64,000 nucleotides of DNA from Robinsoniella peoriensis (GCF_000797495.1 NZ_JTGN01000022.1:34986-98985); one strand, 5' to 3'. Counted from the stretch's first letter, positions 27,301-37,800 are shown. The notes: generated by a model not told the origin, from the sequence alone. A program made the numbers and translations.

Positions 27301-28416
27301 TTTAATGGTAAAATCAGTGTCAAAACGGTAGTACATAGAACTATCCCTGCTAAAAAATACTTTATCCCCCTGTCCATCACCATAGGTTAAATAAAGTTTC
27401 CCATTTTCTACAACACCGCCGTCAAACTGTGTATCATTTTCCAGGGAGAAATCCTGATAAAACATAATTGTTCCGTCATTTGCAGTTACCTTAATATCAT
27501 CAGCCCATACCTGTTCTTTGAATCCGCCTGCCGGATTGGTAGCCTGACGGAAACCGATTTTACCATATGATAAATCTGCATCTTTACAGTCTAACGAATT
27601 TACTAATTCATTATTAACATAAGTTTCCACTATATGAGTAGTTGTATTTACTATCAGCTTAAGATTATAATCTGTATTATTTTTAAGTTCTTCTTTTAAC
27701 TGATATCCGTTATAATCTTTAATGTTTTCGGGATTAAACGTTCCCCCAACACCGTTCCATACATGAGGACGAAGCCAGCTTCCCTTAATACCCTGTTCCA
27801 TATTATTGTTTAACTGCCACATATAGAAATGGGAATTATCCTTTGCTGCAAATACTACACCCACTGCATCTTTAAATTGTAAATTTGTTTCAATTGTATA
27901 AACGCTTTTATCAATTTCAGGTTCCGGTGCATCCGGATCCGGATCGCCGTTTTTCGGCATACGAATCCAGTTTACATCGTTAAATGCATCTTCTTCCAAC
28001 AGACCCATCTCGAAGGTAGCATTACCGGATGCTATTTCATTGTCGTCTTTATCCCATACGGTTACATGCCACTGGTAGGTTGTGGAGGATGTCAGCGGAT
28101 TTCCTTCATAAATAATGTCCACTGCTTTATCACTCACTACTTTACCAGTATTCCATACCTGAGTTCCGCCAAGTTCAGATACTTCGATCTGATAAGCGGT
28201 CTGTATCTGTCCCTGTACCGTTGAATCCATTTTCCATGAAAATCTTGGTGCAGTATTATCAATCCCTACCGGGTTAACTACGTTATCTACCATCAGTTCT
28301 CTAATTGCGGTGTTGCCTTCTGCAGCCATTGCTGTCAATGCCGTCGCGGGCATTAAGGACGTGATAACCATTGCGATAGCTAATATAAGCGATATCCATT
28401 TATTCTTTTTCTTCAT
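21391..28416 (-). CDS. Giant secreted GH78 alpha-L-rhamnosidase with three inserted lectin-like modules
   Basis: Exo-acting glycosidase removing terminal alpha-L-rhamnose; 2341 residues. Rough order: signal peptide 1-32; Ig-like N-domain 35-145; three concanavalin-like modules (about 165-320, 365-505, 550-690), each with VGVVFAAKDNS- or AGIVFSASDSS-like motifs; Bac_rhamnosid_N 755-925; jelly-roll Bac_rhamnosid 980-1085; catalytic (alpha/alpha)6 barrel 1090-1430 with CPQRDERLGWSGD (proposed general acid E1126) and TTIWERW (proposed base E1392); C-terminal beta domain to 1545; two FIVAR helices 1557-1700; further Ig/Fn3-like modules; and three Lys-rich Big_2 repeats in the last 240 residues. 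AAGGAG precedes the ATG. There is no LPXTG or SLH signal; the basic Big_2 tail may hold it to the wall. Confidence 0.93.
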   Translation of the reverse strand: MKKKNKWISLILAIAMVITSLMPATALTAMAAEGNTAIRELMVDNVVNPVGIDNTAPRFSWKMDSTVQGQIQTAYQIEVSELGGTQVWNTGKVVSDKAVDIIYEGNPLTSSTTYQWHVTVWDKDDNEIASGNATFEMGLLEEDAFNDVNWIRMPKNGDPDPDAPEPEIDKSVYTIETNLQFKDAVGVVFAAKDNSHFYMWQLNNNMEQGIKGSWLRPHVWNGVGGTFNPENIKDYNGYQLKEELKNNTDYNLKLIVNTTTHIVETYVNNELVNSLDCKDADLSYGKIGFRQATNPAGGFKEQVWADDIKVTANDGTIMFYQDFSLENDTQFDGGVVENGKLYLTYGDGQGDKVFFSRDSSMYYRFDTDFTIKSGKAGIIYGSNVEGTQYYYSQLNPNYKTGPAVVQHMREADGRKYEFDHGDIKNVSKEDMVNKKHHFTLTCTNKQEVRIYIDGVEAKYHDKLDKFQFDGKLGFNNDAGDDVVYENIIVKVAGMPKVFTDSSTQENIFDNGTVENGGLHITGETTALINNALSGKPEPEPEPDAPVHYTVESDITVTSDSAGIVFSASDSSNMFMWQINGSDHKGKLYLRPHIWENGTPHYDKYEKDISSFFDYNTEILNKEVHVKIEVTNQEIKTFINDQLVDTFEVTAATPGKVIDGRVGFRSGTATEKFMADNLKVTVFEEGGPEEGTLKLSYDFDDGINPFGGSAGQASSGSFKDGKFVVKGNAGVLLTKDYSNLGMPMFRKTFETEDQEIVSAKVYASSLGVYDLYVNGTRVGRPDENGETIYDEMKPGWTDYNERVLYYSHDVTDLMKKGGENVILAQVGTGWWTGRISYNTYGTKDMAFLAKTIITYSDGTKKVLNTDSSWKTSKEGVIREADIWDGETYDANYPSAALMSTSDYTEDDSWSKVSYDTNFGGVISAQVGQTIQVRKELERTPVTTSVYQGSKDNGSDYGVVNVIKDDYNADDVIELKKGQTVVYDLGQNMVGWPNITVKAPKDAQISMHFAEMLNDSGKTSRGNDGPEGSLYMANYRSAASTSIYIAKGDEKESYRPTFSFYGFRYVSISADADITIDSFRAEVLGSAIPETGSLETSNSSVNQLISNTLWGQRSNYLSVPTDCPQRDERLGWSGDTQVFIGAASYNANVAGFFNKWGQDARDSQTSVGQYTDTIPRSAAVGAGNAAWGDAGIIVPYTMFKMYGDTQIISQMYDSMEKYMNWLNSRGFEGAGTAYCDWLAPNEQDNQGIIRNLIACAYYAYDTQLMAEMSDAIGETQKAEAYRARFNEIKDHFQEKYINNDGTLAAGADTQTGYLITLKVGLFKDDDQKQAATDILVNKIKANGNKLGTGFVGTAMLNQTLTEVGAVDMAYTLLLQRDNPSWMYSIDQGATTIWERWNSYTKENGFGPVDMNSFNHYSYGAIVEWMYSDMLGIKADEDQPGFKHIILKPQPDRRADEDIPANQERITWVKGSYDSAYGMINAEWNWSEDGFNYTAAIPANTTATAYIPVEKDMEVTVNGIPADEFEKEKDGIKYVDTVEGNAVFEITAGTYEFKTAYKEAADKTELKKVIQDAKDLKETDTYKNATMNSREDFDTALAAAEKVLKNGKATAEEITKAIEVLSKAAEGLTAEEQPADKTELEKTIKAANDMMGTDKYQTASKETKDAFDIAFKAAQDMFLKEDASEEEIADAIAVLLKAMEELQPEEPPVVLPQILTDEANGVTLTADTETWPGDTQLKVERVESGSRQDLVAEALKDVTREFTILDISLISDQGEVSLDGKEVKSVMRIPEYYDADQLALYYVSEDGVKTEQPFTFTDESKTEVTFTTSTLGLLVWADLRLVPDENGLQVVFEKTNMLWDETSRILGISMKDEAGETIDLTNETFFVESDDENVAKVDENGIINARNAGKANITVKLTYNEVEYTNVTSITVSEIYPLKPAAAKVTVDSITLKTISGYEYAMQTGDQELVFGNSAVFTGLQPNTVYCFYQRIAATDTHEAGRPGKVLEVSTDKDTLRGVIVIKGTVKEGQTLTLDITGVQNADKLSISWMRGNQVIDGAIGTSYKLTKLDVGYPITAVVSAENLKGTLSAATQDKVAPQEVFAAKVSLNKSELSIKKGKKYTFKTSIEPSNTTNKKLTWKSSSTSVLTVDKNGKMTAKKSGRATVTVTTANGRKASCKVTVTQSVDKIKLNRKTKTLGVQETYTLKSTLVPKYAKTSKITWSSSNKKVASVNSRGKITAKKTGTATITVRTANGKTAECKITVKNKPKSIKLSASIKNLKPGKTLKLKVTRSSGSAGKVTFTSTNEDVATVSSSGKVKALKKGKTTIKAKTYNGKSDTIIIRVK

Positions 28417-28548
28417 TTTTTTTCTCCTTCTTTACTTATCTTCGTGAAATAAATTTATTTATGTGACTATCACCTCCTCTTCTTTTTGAATTTCAGTTGC
28501 GTAGTGGGACTGCGTTCCTTAAATTGCACAGCCAAACCCCGTTTCCTG

Positions 28549-31500
28549 TTATTTTACGGTTATCTTAATTTGTGCTGATTTGCCATTGTATAATTTAGCA
28601 GTAACGATTGTCTGACCTTTTTTTACTGCTTTAATTACACCCTTGGAATTGACCGTTGCAATTTTATGATTACTGCTTGTATAGGTAATCTTGCCTGCAC
28701 TTTTGCTGGAACGTTTTGCTTTTAATGCAAATGTCCTGCCTGCCTTTAATGTTTTACTCTTTTCATTTAAGGTAAGCTTTACCGGTGCTTTTCTAACGGT
28801 TATCTTACAAATTGCCTTTTTACCATTGCTTGTTTTCACAGTTATGGTAGCGGTTCCTTCTTTTACTGCCGTTAATTTTCCCTTGGAGTTTACTTTTACA
28901 ACCTTCTTATTACTGGATGTCCATGTGTATTTTTTATTGGAAGCATAGGAAGGTTTCAGCGTTGGTTTCAAGGTATAAGTTTCCTTTACACCCAGTATCT
29001 TGCTTGTTCTGTTTAATTTAACACCCGTTGGCCTTTGTGTTACCGTAACTTTACATACAGCCGTTTTTCCATTGGCACTTACCGCTGTAATAACAGCTGT
29101 TCCTGCCTTTTTCGCAGATACTTTGCCGCTCTGGGACACCGTAACAACCGATGTCTTGCTGCTCTTAAAGGTCACTGCCTGATTGGTTGCATTGGCTGGT
29201 ACAACGGCTGCATTTAATACTGCACTCTTACCTTTTTCCAAAGTCATGCTTGTCTTATCCAAAGTGACTCCTGTTACTGATACTTCTGCCGGTTTTACAG
29301 CTTCTGTTGTTGTCGCGGTAAAGATACCAGCCATAATCTCAGATGTTACAACTACAGAAATCTTTTGTCCTACATCAGACTTTGTAAGCTTATAGGATGT
29401 TCCGTTTGCACCCTGAATACCCTGGTCTCCGCGTTTCCATACATATACCAGGTTCTTTGGATTTTGGATACCTGATGTATTTACGGTAAGTGTTTCCCCT
29501 TCTTTTGCAGTACCTGAGAGGCTGATAGTACCAGTCATCATTTCTTTGTCTGTGGTAATGCTCAATGCTTCACTTAAATTTCCTGCTGTATGGTTTTCAT
29601 TTGCAGCGATTCTCTGGTAGAAGACATATTCCGTTGCCGGATTTAATCCTGTAAATACAGGATTCTCTGTAAATACTAATCCTGTATTACCTGTCCATAA
29701 TGCATATTCGTACCCGTCTGCAGTCTGTAACGTTATACTGTCTTTGCCTGCTTCTGCTTTTACCGGATTTATGATCTGCGGTTCTGCTGAAGTTACTCTG
29801 ACATAACCGGATGCCTGCATTTCATCTAAAGTAACATTTACAAAGATTTTTGCTGTTCCCGTATTTTTAGCTGTTATCAAACCAGTTTCATCTACAGCGG
29901 CAACATTACCGTTGCTGGTATCATATGTAATGACTGCATTTGTCAAGTCTACAATCTGGCCTCTGGTGTCATATGCCATAATCTGGCTTACCTTTGTTGT
30001 TTCATCCCATAGCATTGAAGGCTTTAATGCAGAGGCTTTTATGGTACTCAGTGTAGCTAAATCGCCGCCTTCACCTGCTCCGTCTGAAAGCACATAGCTT
30101 CCAAGAAGATCTGCCTGGAACCGGATATCTGTTTTATTGCTGTCTGTATAGGTAAAGGAAAGTTCTGTCTTCTCCCCATCCCCGGATACATAGAATAATG
30201 CAAGTTTACCGGTGTCATAGCCAGCCGGTACCTTCATAGCGGCAGTGACGTGGTTTTCACCCAGGGTTAATTCCACGTTATCAGCCCATAGAGTAATATC
30301 AAATGCTGTAAATTCATCGGTAACATCCTTCATTGCCTCTGCTACGGTTTCATTCTTTTCATGTCCTGCTTCAATCAGGGCTGTTCTTAATTCCACATTA
30401 TCCGGCAGTACTCCTGCTTCTGCATGGATAGAAATTCCGTTTACTTCATCCACAAGGGTAATTGGCTTCGGTGCAGGAATCAGTCCGTCAATTGCATTTC
30501 TCATTCCCTGTTCTGCCCCATTTACCTTATCTGCATCTGCATCTTCTTCTTCCAGTACCGCCTGAGCTGTATTGTATGCTTCATCAAATATTTCCTGTGT
30601 TGCAAGAGTTGCTTCTAAATATTTTTCTGTCTTTCTTACATCATCTGCTTCTTTTAATACGTTTATTAATGCATCTTTGGAAGGAAGTGTTACTTCCGGA
30701 TTGCTGTACACTTCAATTTCTGCAAGCTGTACACGGAAATTATTCGGGCTTCCTTCATCGGTTGCCACATCCCCAAGTCTGGTTGTGGTAATCTTAATGT
30801 ACCTCGCGTCATGGGATGCAAAACTGTAAACCTGCTCTTTAAAGCGCGGGTTTGGCTGATCCACTACAGATCTCACTAACTGCCAGTTTTTATTGTCTGC
30901 ACTTACATAGATCTTAAAGCATTCCGGAAACGCACAGCTTAAATTATCTCCTGCAGCTGCATTTGTCCTTGGGAATAAAGCTACCTGATTTACAGATTTC
31001 ACTTCTCCAAGATCCAGAACAATATTATGAGGATCTTTACTGATATCTTTTGTACTGTAAGTCTGCGAAGTAAATCCATTAGATTCATTTGTTGAAATAC
31101 GCTGTCCATCCACTAAATTGCTCTTATCCCAGGAACCGCCGCCCTCTGGCTTATCTGCTACAGTGACGATTACCGGAGTGATTTTTTCCACTTTTTCTGT
31201 AAGTTCAAAGGAAACATCAACATCTTCCCTGCCAATTGTCACCGTTGTTGTATTTCCATCTGTGGTACCGGTTTCTGTGCTCCAACCTGAAAATTCATAG
31301 TTTAACGGCAGCAGTACTTCTGCTTCAATAGTTACTTCCTGTCCTTCTTTAAAGGCCCCTGCAAATGGAATTCTCTTCTCTACACCGTTAATCTTAACAT
31401 TCGCTGCATATTCCAAACCATTTGCATCAACGGTTAATACATGTCTTTCCTTTGGAATCTCTGTAAATACAGCTGTGAAATTTACATTCCGGTCTACTGT

Positions 31501-34500
31501 GATTTCCTTCGTATAAGGAACCTTGCTGTTTTCATCAGAAATAATTTCCGGATATGTACCTGTTATTTTCTGAATTACCCAGCCTTCTGCCGGTGCTGCA
31601 GTAACGGTTACTTTTTCACCTTTATTAACCTGGCTCTGGTACGGCACTGTAATATCTGCTCCATTTACCTGTATCGTTCCCTGTCCCACTACTTTTACAT
31701 TTACATCGTACTGCTCTTTTTCTTCTCCTGTATATTCACTGCTTACAAATGAATACGTTCCGCTTTCTACTGTGAATGCTACATATTCATTGTCTTCATC
31801 CTTATAAGTAACTCCATCCGGTAAATCAAGAACAGATCCGTCAGCATAGATTGTCTGATCTCCTAACTGGATCATCGTCTGTTTGCCCTCTATTCTTGGA
31901 ACATAGATATCAGCACTTTTCGAACCTTCCGGTACGGTTACTCCTAAAGTGATATCTGTATCTGTTTCTTTCACTGTTACAGCGATATCTCCATTAGGTG
32001 ATGGTATTTCTGCATTGATATCCTTTAATCCTGCTGTCTGTGGTCTTACCTGGAAGCTCTCATATGCCGGGGTTAATGGTGTAATACCTGCATTGAACAT
32101 ATACATCATGGTAAGGGGGCCGCCGGACCATGCATGATTTCTGGTACCTGCATTTTTATCCCAGAACTCCCATAAGGTAGGGAATTCATCCTCGATCATC
32201 TCTTTATAACGGGTTTTCGTTCTAGCCATAGCCTCGTCATCATAACCCATCATGTATAAAGCTTCTAAAACGTATTTTTCCATGTACGGGCTGGATTCCA
32301 TCTGGGTTTCCAGTAATTTTTCAATATCTGCATAACGGCCTGCCGGTGCAAGTCCTGCATATACTGCTAAAGCATTGGCACGGTCATCTGCTTTTCCGCT
32401 TCCGGTACTTCTGTAATAAGCATTTTTCGATTTGTCCCAGAATGCTTTATCAAACTTAGACTTAATGCTGTACATACGATCTTCCAGGAACTCAATATCT
32501 GCTGCTGGTTTACCCAGGGTCTGGGCCATGTTTAATACACTTTGCGCAGCTATGTAATACCATTCCTGTTCTATAATTTTACCATCCGGATTATTTCCCC
32601 AGTCCATCCAGTCCCAGGTTCCGCCTCTGTGGGATACAAAACCATCCGATTCAAGACTCCAGAGTTTCAGATAAGCCAATAAAGAATCGTATCCGTCAGT
32701 CATAGGCTGCGCATCACCGGAGTACATGTAGTACTGCCAGAAGGACATAACCCCTGCCAGTGCCTGCATTGGAAGTTCGGAAATAGCATCAATTCCATTT
32801 GGAGCTGTCGTAGGCAGCTGTCCTGCCGCATTCTTCCATCCAAGTACCTGGTTTAATGCTTTTTTGTAAAGAAGTCCTGCGTTGCTGTCCATAGCGTAGA
32901 ATGCCATCTGCATTTCATTTACGGCATCTCCCCACCACTGTGCTCTTTCTCTGTCCGGGCAGTCCATGTAGTTGTCTCTCATGGTTACTAACAGGGTATC
33001 ATAAGACTTTTTATACAATAAGTTTAAGTCCTCATCCTCGCTTGTGAAGCTGCCAACCGGTTCCGTATTATAAGTAGACGGGCGGAATCCTAATTCCAAA
33101 ACTTCGACTGATTCCGGAATTTCGAAGTAAACATCATATCCGTTTACCCATCCCAGTGCTTCAAATTCCTGCTCTCCATCTTTTGTGATGTAGGCATGTC
33201 TCACTGAGTTGCCATTTCCTGCCGGCTCTTTCCAGGTATCGGTATACATATCGATACGTTTGCCGGCCGCTGATTTCACTTTGAGATAAGGTGTACCCTG
33301 AAGATTTGTTGCATTTCGGATGGTGTAGCGTTTTACACCTTCTCCAAGTTTTACCGTACCTGCCTGAATGATTGCATTTGTCTGAGATAAATAGTGATCC
33401 CCATTTTCATCTTCTTTAATTTGAGGATCAACAGCGCCGGAAAGTTTCTTAAACTGTGTCATACGCTTTCCAAGCTTATCCTTAGCAAAGTTATCCTTGA
33501 ACAGCACTGTGCTGTTATCTGCGGATTTTACTTCCAGGCTATAAATACGTACTTTTTCCATATTGTCATTTCGAAAGCCAATGGAACCGCCTTTTAATGC
33601 TGTTGTATTAACTCTTTCCATAACAGCGCCATCTACAGTCGCATCAAATCCGTTAGCATCCACGCTTACAGTCATGGTGTGCTTTGTATTAAAACGCTTG
33701 TCTCCCGGAATTAAACTGCTGATATCATATGGGCCTTTTACATCCCATCCGCCATTAATATGAATATGAGGTTTATAATTCGCATAATCCTTGCTTTGCA
33801 TACCATTTAAATCCGCCATACTTACCTGAGGCATATAAAAGTTATTATCATCTTTCATATTAACAGCAAGTCCCATGGAACCTGCAAATGGGGCATTTGA
33901 CCCTGTTGTTGAAAGAGGATCTACCATAAATGTTAAAGATACGTTGTATTCATCCGGCAGTTCCAATGCTGTAAATACATCATTTGCGGAAGAATCTATA
34001 TATTCTTCTTTCCAGGTACCTGTTCCATCTGTACCGTCTGCGGTGTATCTCACTACATCATCCACCTTCAGCTGGGGAATCGGACGTTCCCAAAGATCAT
34101 TATAAGGAGCTTCTCCTGCTTTTGCCTGAATCACGGCATTTTCCCATTTGGAATCGTTAAACTCTGTTCCCTGCCAGCCTGTCAGTTCTGCATTGGCATC
34201 GTACATAATATTGGGTTCCGCCAGCCTGTAGTTGGAATCCATATCATGCTTTCCATAAGCAGGATCTTTCACTGCCTTCCAGCTGGTATCGCTGACAATT
34301 TTTGTTCCTTCTTTCAGTGCACCTTCTCCGAAGTCAGCGTCAAATAAGAAGCCCGGCTTACCGGAATCTTTGAATCCGTAACCGCTTTTACCAAAGTAGA
34401 CAACCTGCACGGCAATCGTGTTCTTTCCTTCTTTCAGGAATTTAGCGATATCTTCTTTGTCATAATACATGTCTGATCTGTTCGGTCCGGTTTTTACCAT

Positions 34501-34779
34501 ACCTTCAAATACTGCCATTTCACCATTAATCCACAGCCAGTATTTAGAATCTGCCGCTATGTATGCCTCTACTTTTTCCGGCACTTTCTCCAAATCAAAT
34601 GTTTTACGAAAACTCATCCACTGCCCGGCTTCCCTTGCATCATTGCTCCAGATCCAGTCAGCCGTAAACTCATGGCCCGGTGTTAAATTTTCCGCCGCTG
34701 TAACTGTCATTGGTAATATGCTCGTGATCATTAATACCATTGTCAGAATACCGGATATAAATCTTTTCCAACCTCTCAT
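28549..34779 (-). CDS. Giant secreted GH78-like alpha-L-rhamnosidase, divergent subgroup
   Basis: 2076-residue secreted enzyme. Signal peptide 1-29 (ends TVTAA); jelly-roll with ADWIWSNDA start 38-235; concanavalin-like module 255-445; GH78-type barrel about 570-920; C-terminal domain to 1010; two InlB-B-like or bacterial-repeat modules 1026-1200; F5/8-type C sugar-binding domain 1210-1358; one FIVAR 1360-1437; Ig/Fn3-like modules; and three Big_2 repeats from about 1835. The motif is CPDRERAQWWGD instead of CPQRDERLGWTGD, but the acid (E611) and the base in LWEFW (E871) are kept, so activity is expected with a different substrate or aglycone. GGAGG precedes the ATG. I see no clear terminator in the 132-bp gap after it. 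Confidence 0.88.
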   Translation of the reverse strand: MRGWKRFISGILTMVLMITSILPMTVTAAENLTPGHEFTADWIWSNDAREAGQWMSFRKTFDLEKVPEKVEAYIAADSKYWLWINGEMAVFEGMVKTGPNRSDMYYDKEDIAKFLKEGKNTIAVQVVYFGKSGYGFKDSGKPGFLFDADFGEGALKEGTKIVSDTSWKAVKDPAYGKHDMDSNYRLAEPNIMYDANAELTGWQGTEFNDSKWENAVIQAKAGEAPYNDLWERPIPQLKVDDVVRYTADGTDGTGTWKEEYIDSSANDVFTALELPDEYNVSLTFMVDPLSTTGSNAPFAGSMGLAVNMKDDNNFYMPQVSMADLNGMQSKDYANYKPHIHINGGWDVKGPYDISSLIPGDKRFNTKHTMTVSVDANGFDATVDGAVMERVNTTALKGGSIGFRNDNMEKVRIYSLEVKSADNSTVLFKDNFAKDKLGKRMTQFKKLSGAVDPQIKEDENGDHYLSQTNAIIQAGTVKLGEGVKRYTIRNATNLQGTPYLKVKSAAGKRIDMYTDTWKEPAGNGNSVRHAYITKDGEQEFEALGWVNGYDVYFEIPESVEVLELGFRPSTYNTEPVGSFTSEDEDLNLLYKKSYDTLLVTMRDNYMDCPDRERAQWWGDAVNEMQMAFYAMDSNAGLLYKKALNQVLGWKNAAGQLPTTAPNGIDAISELPMQALAGVMSFWQYYMYSGDAQPMTDGYDSLLAYLKLWSLESDGFVSHRGGTWDWMDWGNNPDGKIIEQEWYYIAAQSVLNMAQTLGKPAADIEFLEDRMYSIKSKFDKAFWDKSKNAYYRSTGSGKADDRANALAVYAGLAPAGRYADIEKLLETQMESSPYMEKYVLEALYMMGYDDEAMARTKTRYKEMIEDEFPTLWEFWDKNAGTRNHAWSGGPLTMMYMFNAGITPLTPAYESFQVRPQTAGLKDINAEIPSPNGDIAVTVKETDTDITLGVTVPEGSKSADIYVPRIEGKQTMIQLGDQTIYADGSVLDLPDGVTYKDEDNEYVAFTVESGTYSFVSSEYTGEEKEQYDVNVKVVGQGTIQVNGADITVPYQSQVNKGEKVTVTAAPAEGWVIQKITGTYPEIISDENSKVPYTKEITVDRNVNFTAVFTEIPKERHVLTVDANGLEYAANVKINGVEKRIPFAGAFKEGQEVTIEAEVLLPLNYEFSGWSTETGTTDGNTTTVTIGREDVDVSFELTEKVEKITPVIVTVADKPEGGGSWDKSNLVDGQRISTNESNGFTSQTYSTKDISKDPHNIVLDLGEVKSVNQVALFPRTNAAAGDNLSCAFPECFKIYVSADNKNWQLVRSVVDQPNPRFKEQVYSFASHDARYIKITTTRLGDVATDEGSPNNFRVQLAEIEVYSNPEVTLPSKDALINVLKEADDVRKTEKYLEATLATQEIFDEAYNTAQAVLEEEDADADKVNGAEQGMRNAIDGLIPAPKPITLVDEVNGISIHAEAGVLPDNVELRTALIEAGHEKNETVAEAMKDVTDEFTAFDITLWADNVELTLGENHVTAAMKVPAGYDTGKLALFYVSGDGEKTELSFTYTDSNKTDIRFQADLLGSYVLSDGAGEGGDLATLSTIKASALKPSMLWDETTKVSQIMAYDTRGQIVDLTNAVITYDTSNGNVAAVDETGLITAKNTGTAKIFVNVTLDEMQASGYVRVTSAEPQIINPVKAEAGKDSITLQTADGYEYALWTGNTGLVFTENPVFTGLNPATEYVFYQRIAANENHTAGNLSEALSITTDKEMMTGTISLSGTAKEGETLTVNTSGIQNPKNLVYVWKRGDQGIQGANGTSYKLTKSDVGQKISVVVTSEIMAGIFTATTTEAVKPAEVSVTGVTLDKTSMTLEKGKSAVLNAAVVPANATNQAVTFKSSKTSVVTVSQSGKVSAKKAGTAVITAVSANGKTAVCKVTVTQRPTGVKLNRTSKILGVKETYTLKPTLKPSYASNKKYTWTSSNKKVVKVNSKGKLTAVKEGTATITVKTSNGKKAICKITVRKAPVKLTLNEKSKTLKAGRTFALKAKRSSKSAGKITYTSSNHKIATVNSKGVIKAVKKGQTIVTAKLYNGKSAQIKITVK

Positions 34780-34815
34780 ATTTTCCTCCTATGCCGCATT
34801 TTTTGCGATTTTAAC

Positions 34816-34852
34816 CAGGTGAATGTGAATGTTTTACTTCCACATTCACCTG
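34816..34852. terminator. Hairpin between two GH78 genes
   Basis: CAGGTGAATGTG / CACATTCACCTG is a perfect 12-bp stem, 24 nt after the stop of the upstream GH78 gene (minus strand). The following T-run is poor (GTTAAAAT), so it may be a partial terminator or an mRNA-stabilising element. Confidence 0.55.
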
Positions 34853-34876
34853 TATACTTGTGCCTCGAACAGAACC

Positions 34877-37800
34877 TTATTCTACTGTGATAATGCAGGA
34901 ATCTTTCTTTCCTTGCGGTGTGGATACCGTAATGGTTGTACGTCCTTTTTTCAAAGCTGTAACAACTCCTTTTTGGGAAACTTTTGCTGCCTTTTTATTT
35001 GAGCTTTCCCATTTTAAAGTATCTGTACTGTTCTTTGGCTTTACAGTTGCTTTAAGCTGTAATGTTTTTCCTGTCTTTAATGTTTTCTTGTGAAGGTTCA
35101 TCTTAACCTTCTTTGCCTTCACCTCCTTTACAGTGATTCTGCAGGTTATTTTCTTCTTACCGGATATCTTTGCAGTAATTGTCGCTGTCCCAGCTTTTTT
35201 GGCTTTTACAAGCCCGTTCCGGGATACGGTAGCAGCTTTCTTATTGGAACTGGTCCAGACCACTTTATCTGTTGCATTTGACGGCTTTAAGGAAGACTTA
35301 AGCTGATAAGTTTTTCCCTTATAAATGGTTTTGCTTTTTTTGTTCAGGGAAATTTTCTTTGCCTTAACCGTAGTAACTGTGATCTTACAGGATGCCTCTT
35401 TTCCACCGTCCGCTGTCCTTACTGTGACTGTTGCTTTACCTGCTTTTTTAGCGGTTACTTTTCCGTTTGCATCTACTGAAATAACGGAATTGTTGGAAGA
35501 TCTCCAGGAAACCTTCTTATTGGCTGCATTGCCGGGTAGAACTTCTGATTTTAATCGTTTTGTTCCTTTGCCTTTTATTGTGAGACTGTTGTAATTCAGT
35601 TTTACTGAGGATACAGCAGTTACCTGGATCTTATTCAGGGTTTTAAAGGTTACATTTGCGCCGCCTGAGACATTTCCCGCCTGATCATATGCATATACGG
35701 TAAGCGTATAGGTTGTATTTGGCGCCAGTCCCATAATTTCAGCTTTAGTACCATTTGTTACCGTTGATACTATGTTTTCTTTATTCTTTACCAGATATTT
35801 TTTCACACCGGTATTATCTGCCGATGCATTCCAGGTAATCGTAACGGAATTTTCTGTTATACCGGATGTTTTTACATTTCCCGGAATGGAAGGTGCCTGT
35901 AGATCCCCTGCCGGTGTCAGTCCTTTAATTGCTGACTGAAGATCTTTTACAGCCTCATCCGCTTCTGTCTGAATAGCATCTTTCTTTTCCAGTACCTGTA
36001 ATGCTGCATCCAGATTTTGTTTTAAAATTTGAAAACTTTCTGCTGTATATTTGGATTCCTGGGACAAATATTTTTTTGCATCCTGAATGGTATTTTCCAG
36101 AGCAGTCTTGTCTGCTCTTTTTATCAGTCCACTTATTGCATTTCCTAATGACTGCGCTGCTGTATCAATCTCCTTCTGCGTATTATTCTCATTATTTAAT
36201 ACATTTTCTGCAATTTTCAGTGCTTTGCTGAATATCTTCCAGCTGGAACTTGTGTAATCAGATTCTTTGCCTTCAAATGCCGCTGCCTGCTCCATTGCCT
36301 CTTTTAATTTTTGAGTCTGCAGCGAAGCCTGATTGTAAATTCCCATCTCTGCTAACTGAAAATAATGAATTTCACCAGCCGGTGGATTGCCAACTTTGGT
36401 TACTTGTATCCTTACTTTTCTGGCTGATACTGCTTCCTCCCATTTCAATACAGCCGGTTTTCCTTCAGGTGCCTGGTAATCAGTATAATCTCCTATGGTT
36501 GTATATTGGCTTTCTCCATCTTTACAAACCTGAATGCTGAAATCTTTTGGGAAGGACGGAGTTTTTCCATCTTTTGTGAATACATCGGTTCTTGGGTATA
36601 AATGAATTCTGTTAAAATTCATATTCTCTCCAAGATCGATTTCAACCCAGTGGTTTACATCCTCACCATCTGATCCATTTGTAGTGAATCCAAGGTTTCC
36701 CGCTACAGAAACTAACTGTCCGTCATTAATATTCTGAAGTCCCCAGTCTCCATTGGAAATGGAAGTACTTGCCTCTGCTTTCTTTCCAATTGCCAGACTT
36801 TCCCTCTCAATATTACTGTTTTGAATGGCTATCTTTGTTTCTCCATTGATCTGTAAGGTAATTTCTGAACTGTCTTCTTCAAAGCCTTCACCATACCATT
36901 TTGAGAATTTATAATCCACATCATTTTCTGGTTTAGCACTTAAGGTAACCTCGTCCCCTGTATATACACTTTCAATAACCGGTAATTTCTGTGGTTCACC
37001 ACCGTTGATACTTACCAGGCTTGCCTTGCTTGAATTTTCATCCACGATGTTTAAAACAACTTGTTGCCTGAGTACGGTTGTGAACTGATACTGCCCTGAT
37101 CCTGCCTCGAATACTGCTTTGCCATCCTCCATTTTTACAAATGAAAGCCCCTCACTCTGAGCTGCCGGAATTCCATTTTCCAATACCTGATCCTTATTTT
37201 CAGCAGGAACATAAATGGTAGCCGTCGTATTTGCAGGAATGGTTACGTTCATACAGAAGCTGTCTTCTTCCCCGTAGCTCCAGCTGCTTTGGATATTTCC
37301 GTATACTGATTCAAAGGAACTGTCAATATAACTCAATCCGCCGCCGGGATATGGTTTTAAGTTAAAGTGCTTGTATCCGGGATTTTTCTCATCGTATGAG
37401 ATACCTGCTACGTAATTGTAGAACCATTCGCCTACAGAGCCTAAAGAGTAGTGGTTAAATGAGTTCATACCTACATCCCCAAATTGTCCGGTCTCGTAAT
37501 CATAGGAATTCCAGCGCTCCCAGATAGTGGTTGCACCGGCTCTTACACTGTATAGCCAGGATGGATAAGTATCCTGTAATAACAGGCGGTATGCCACATC
37601 TGCGTATCCCATCTCGGTCAGCATCGGACAAAGGTAAGCAACGCCCATGAAACCGGTTGATAAATGCCAGTTCTTATTCTTAATATCTTCTACAAGATAT
37701 GCTGCTGCTTTTTTCCTTGCTGCATCGTCTTTTAATAAATTGAACTTTAGTGCCATAAGGTAACTGGTCTGTGTTCCATTACCTACATGTCCTTCTTCAT

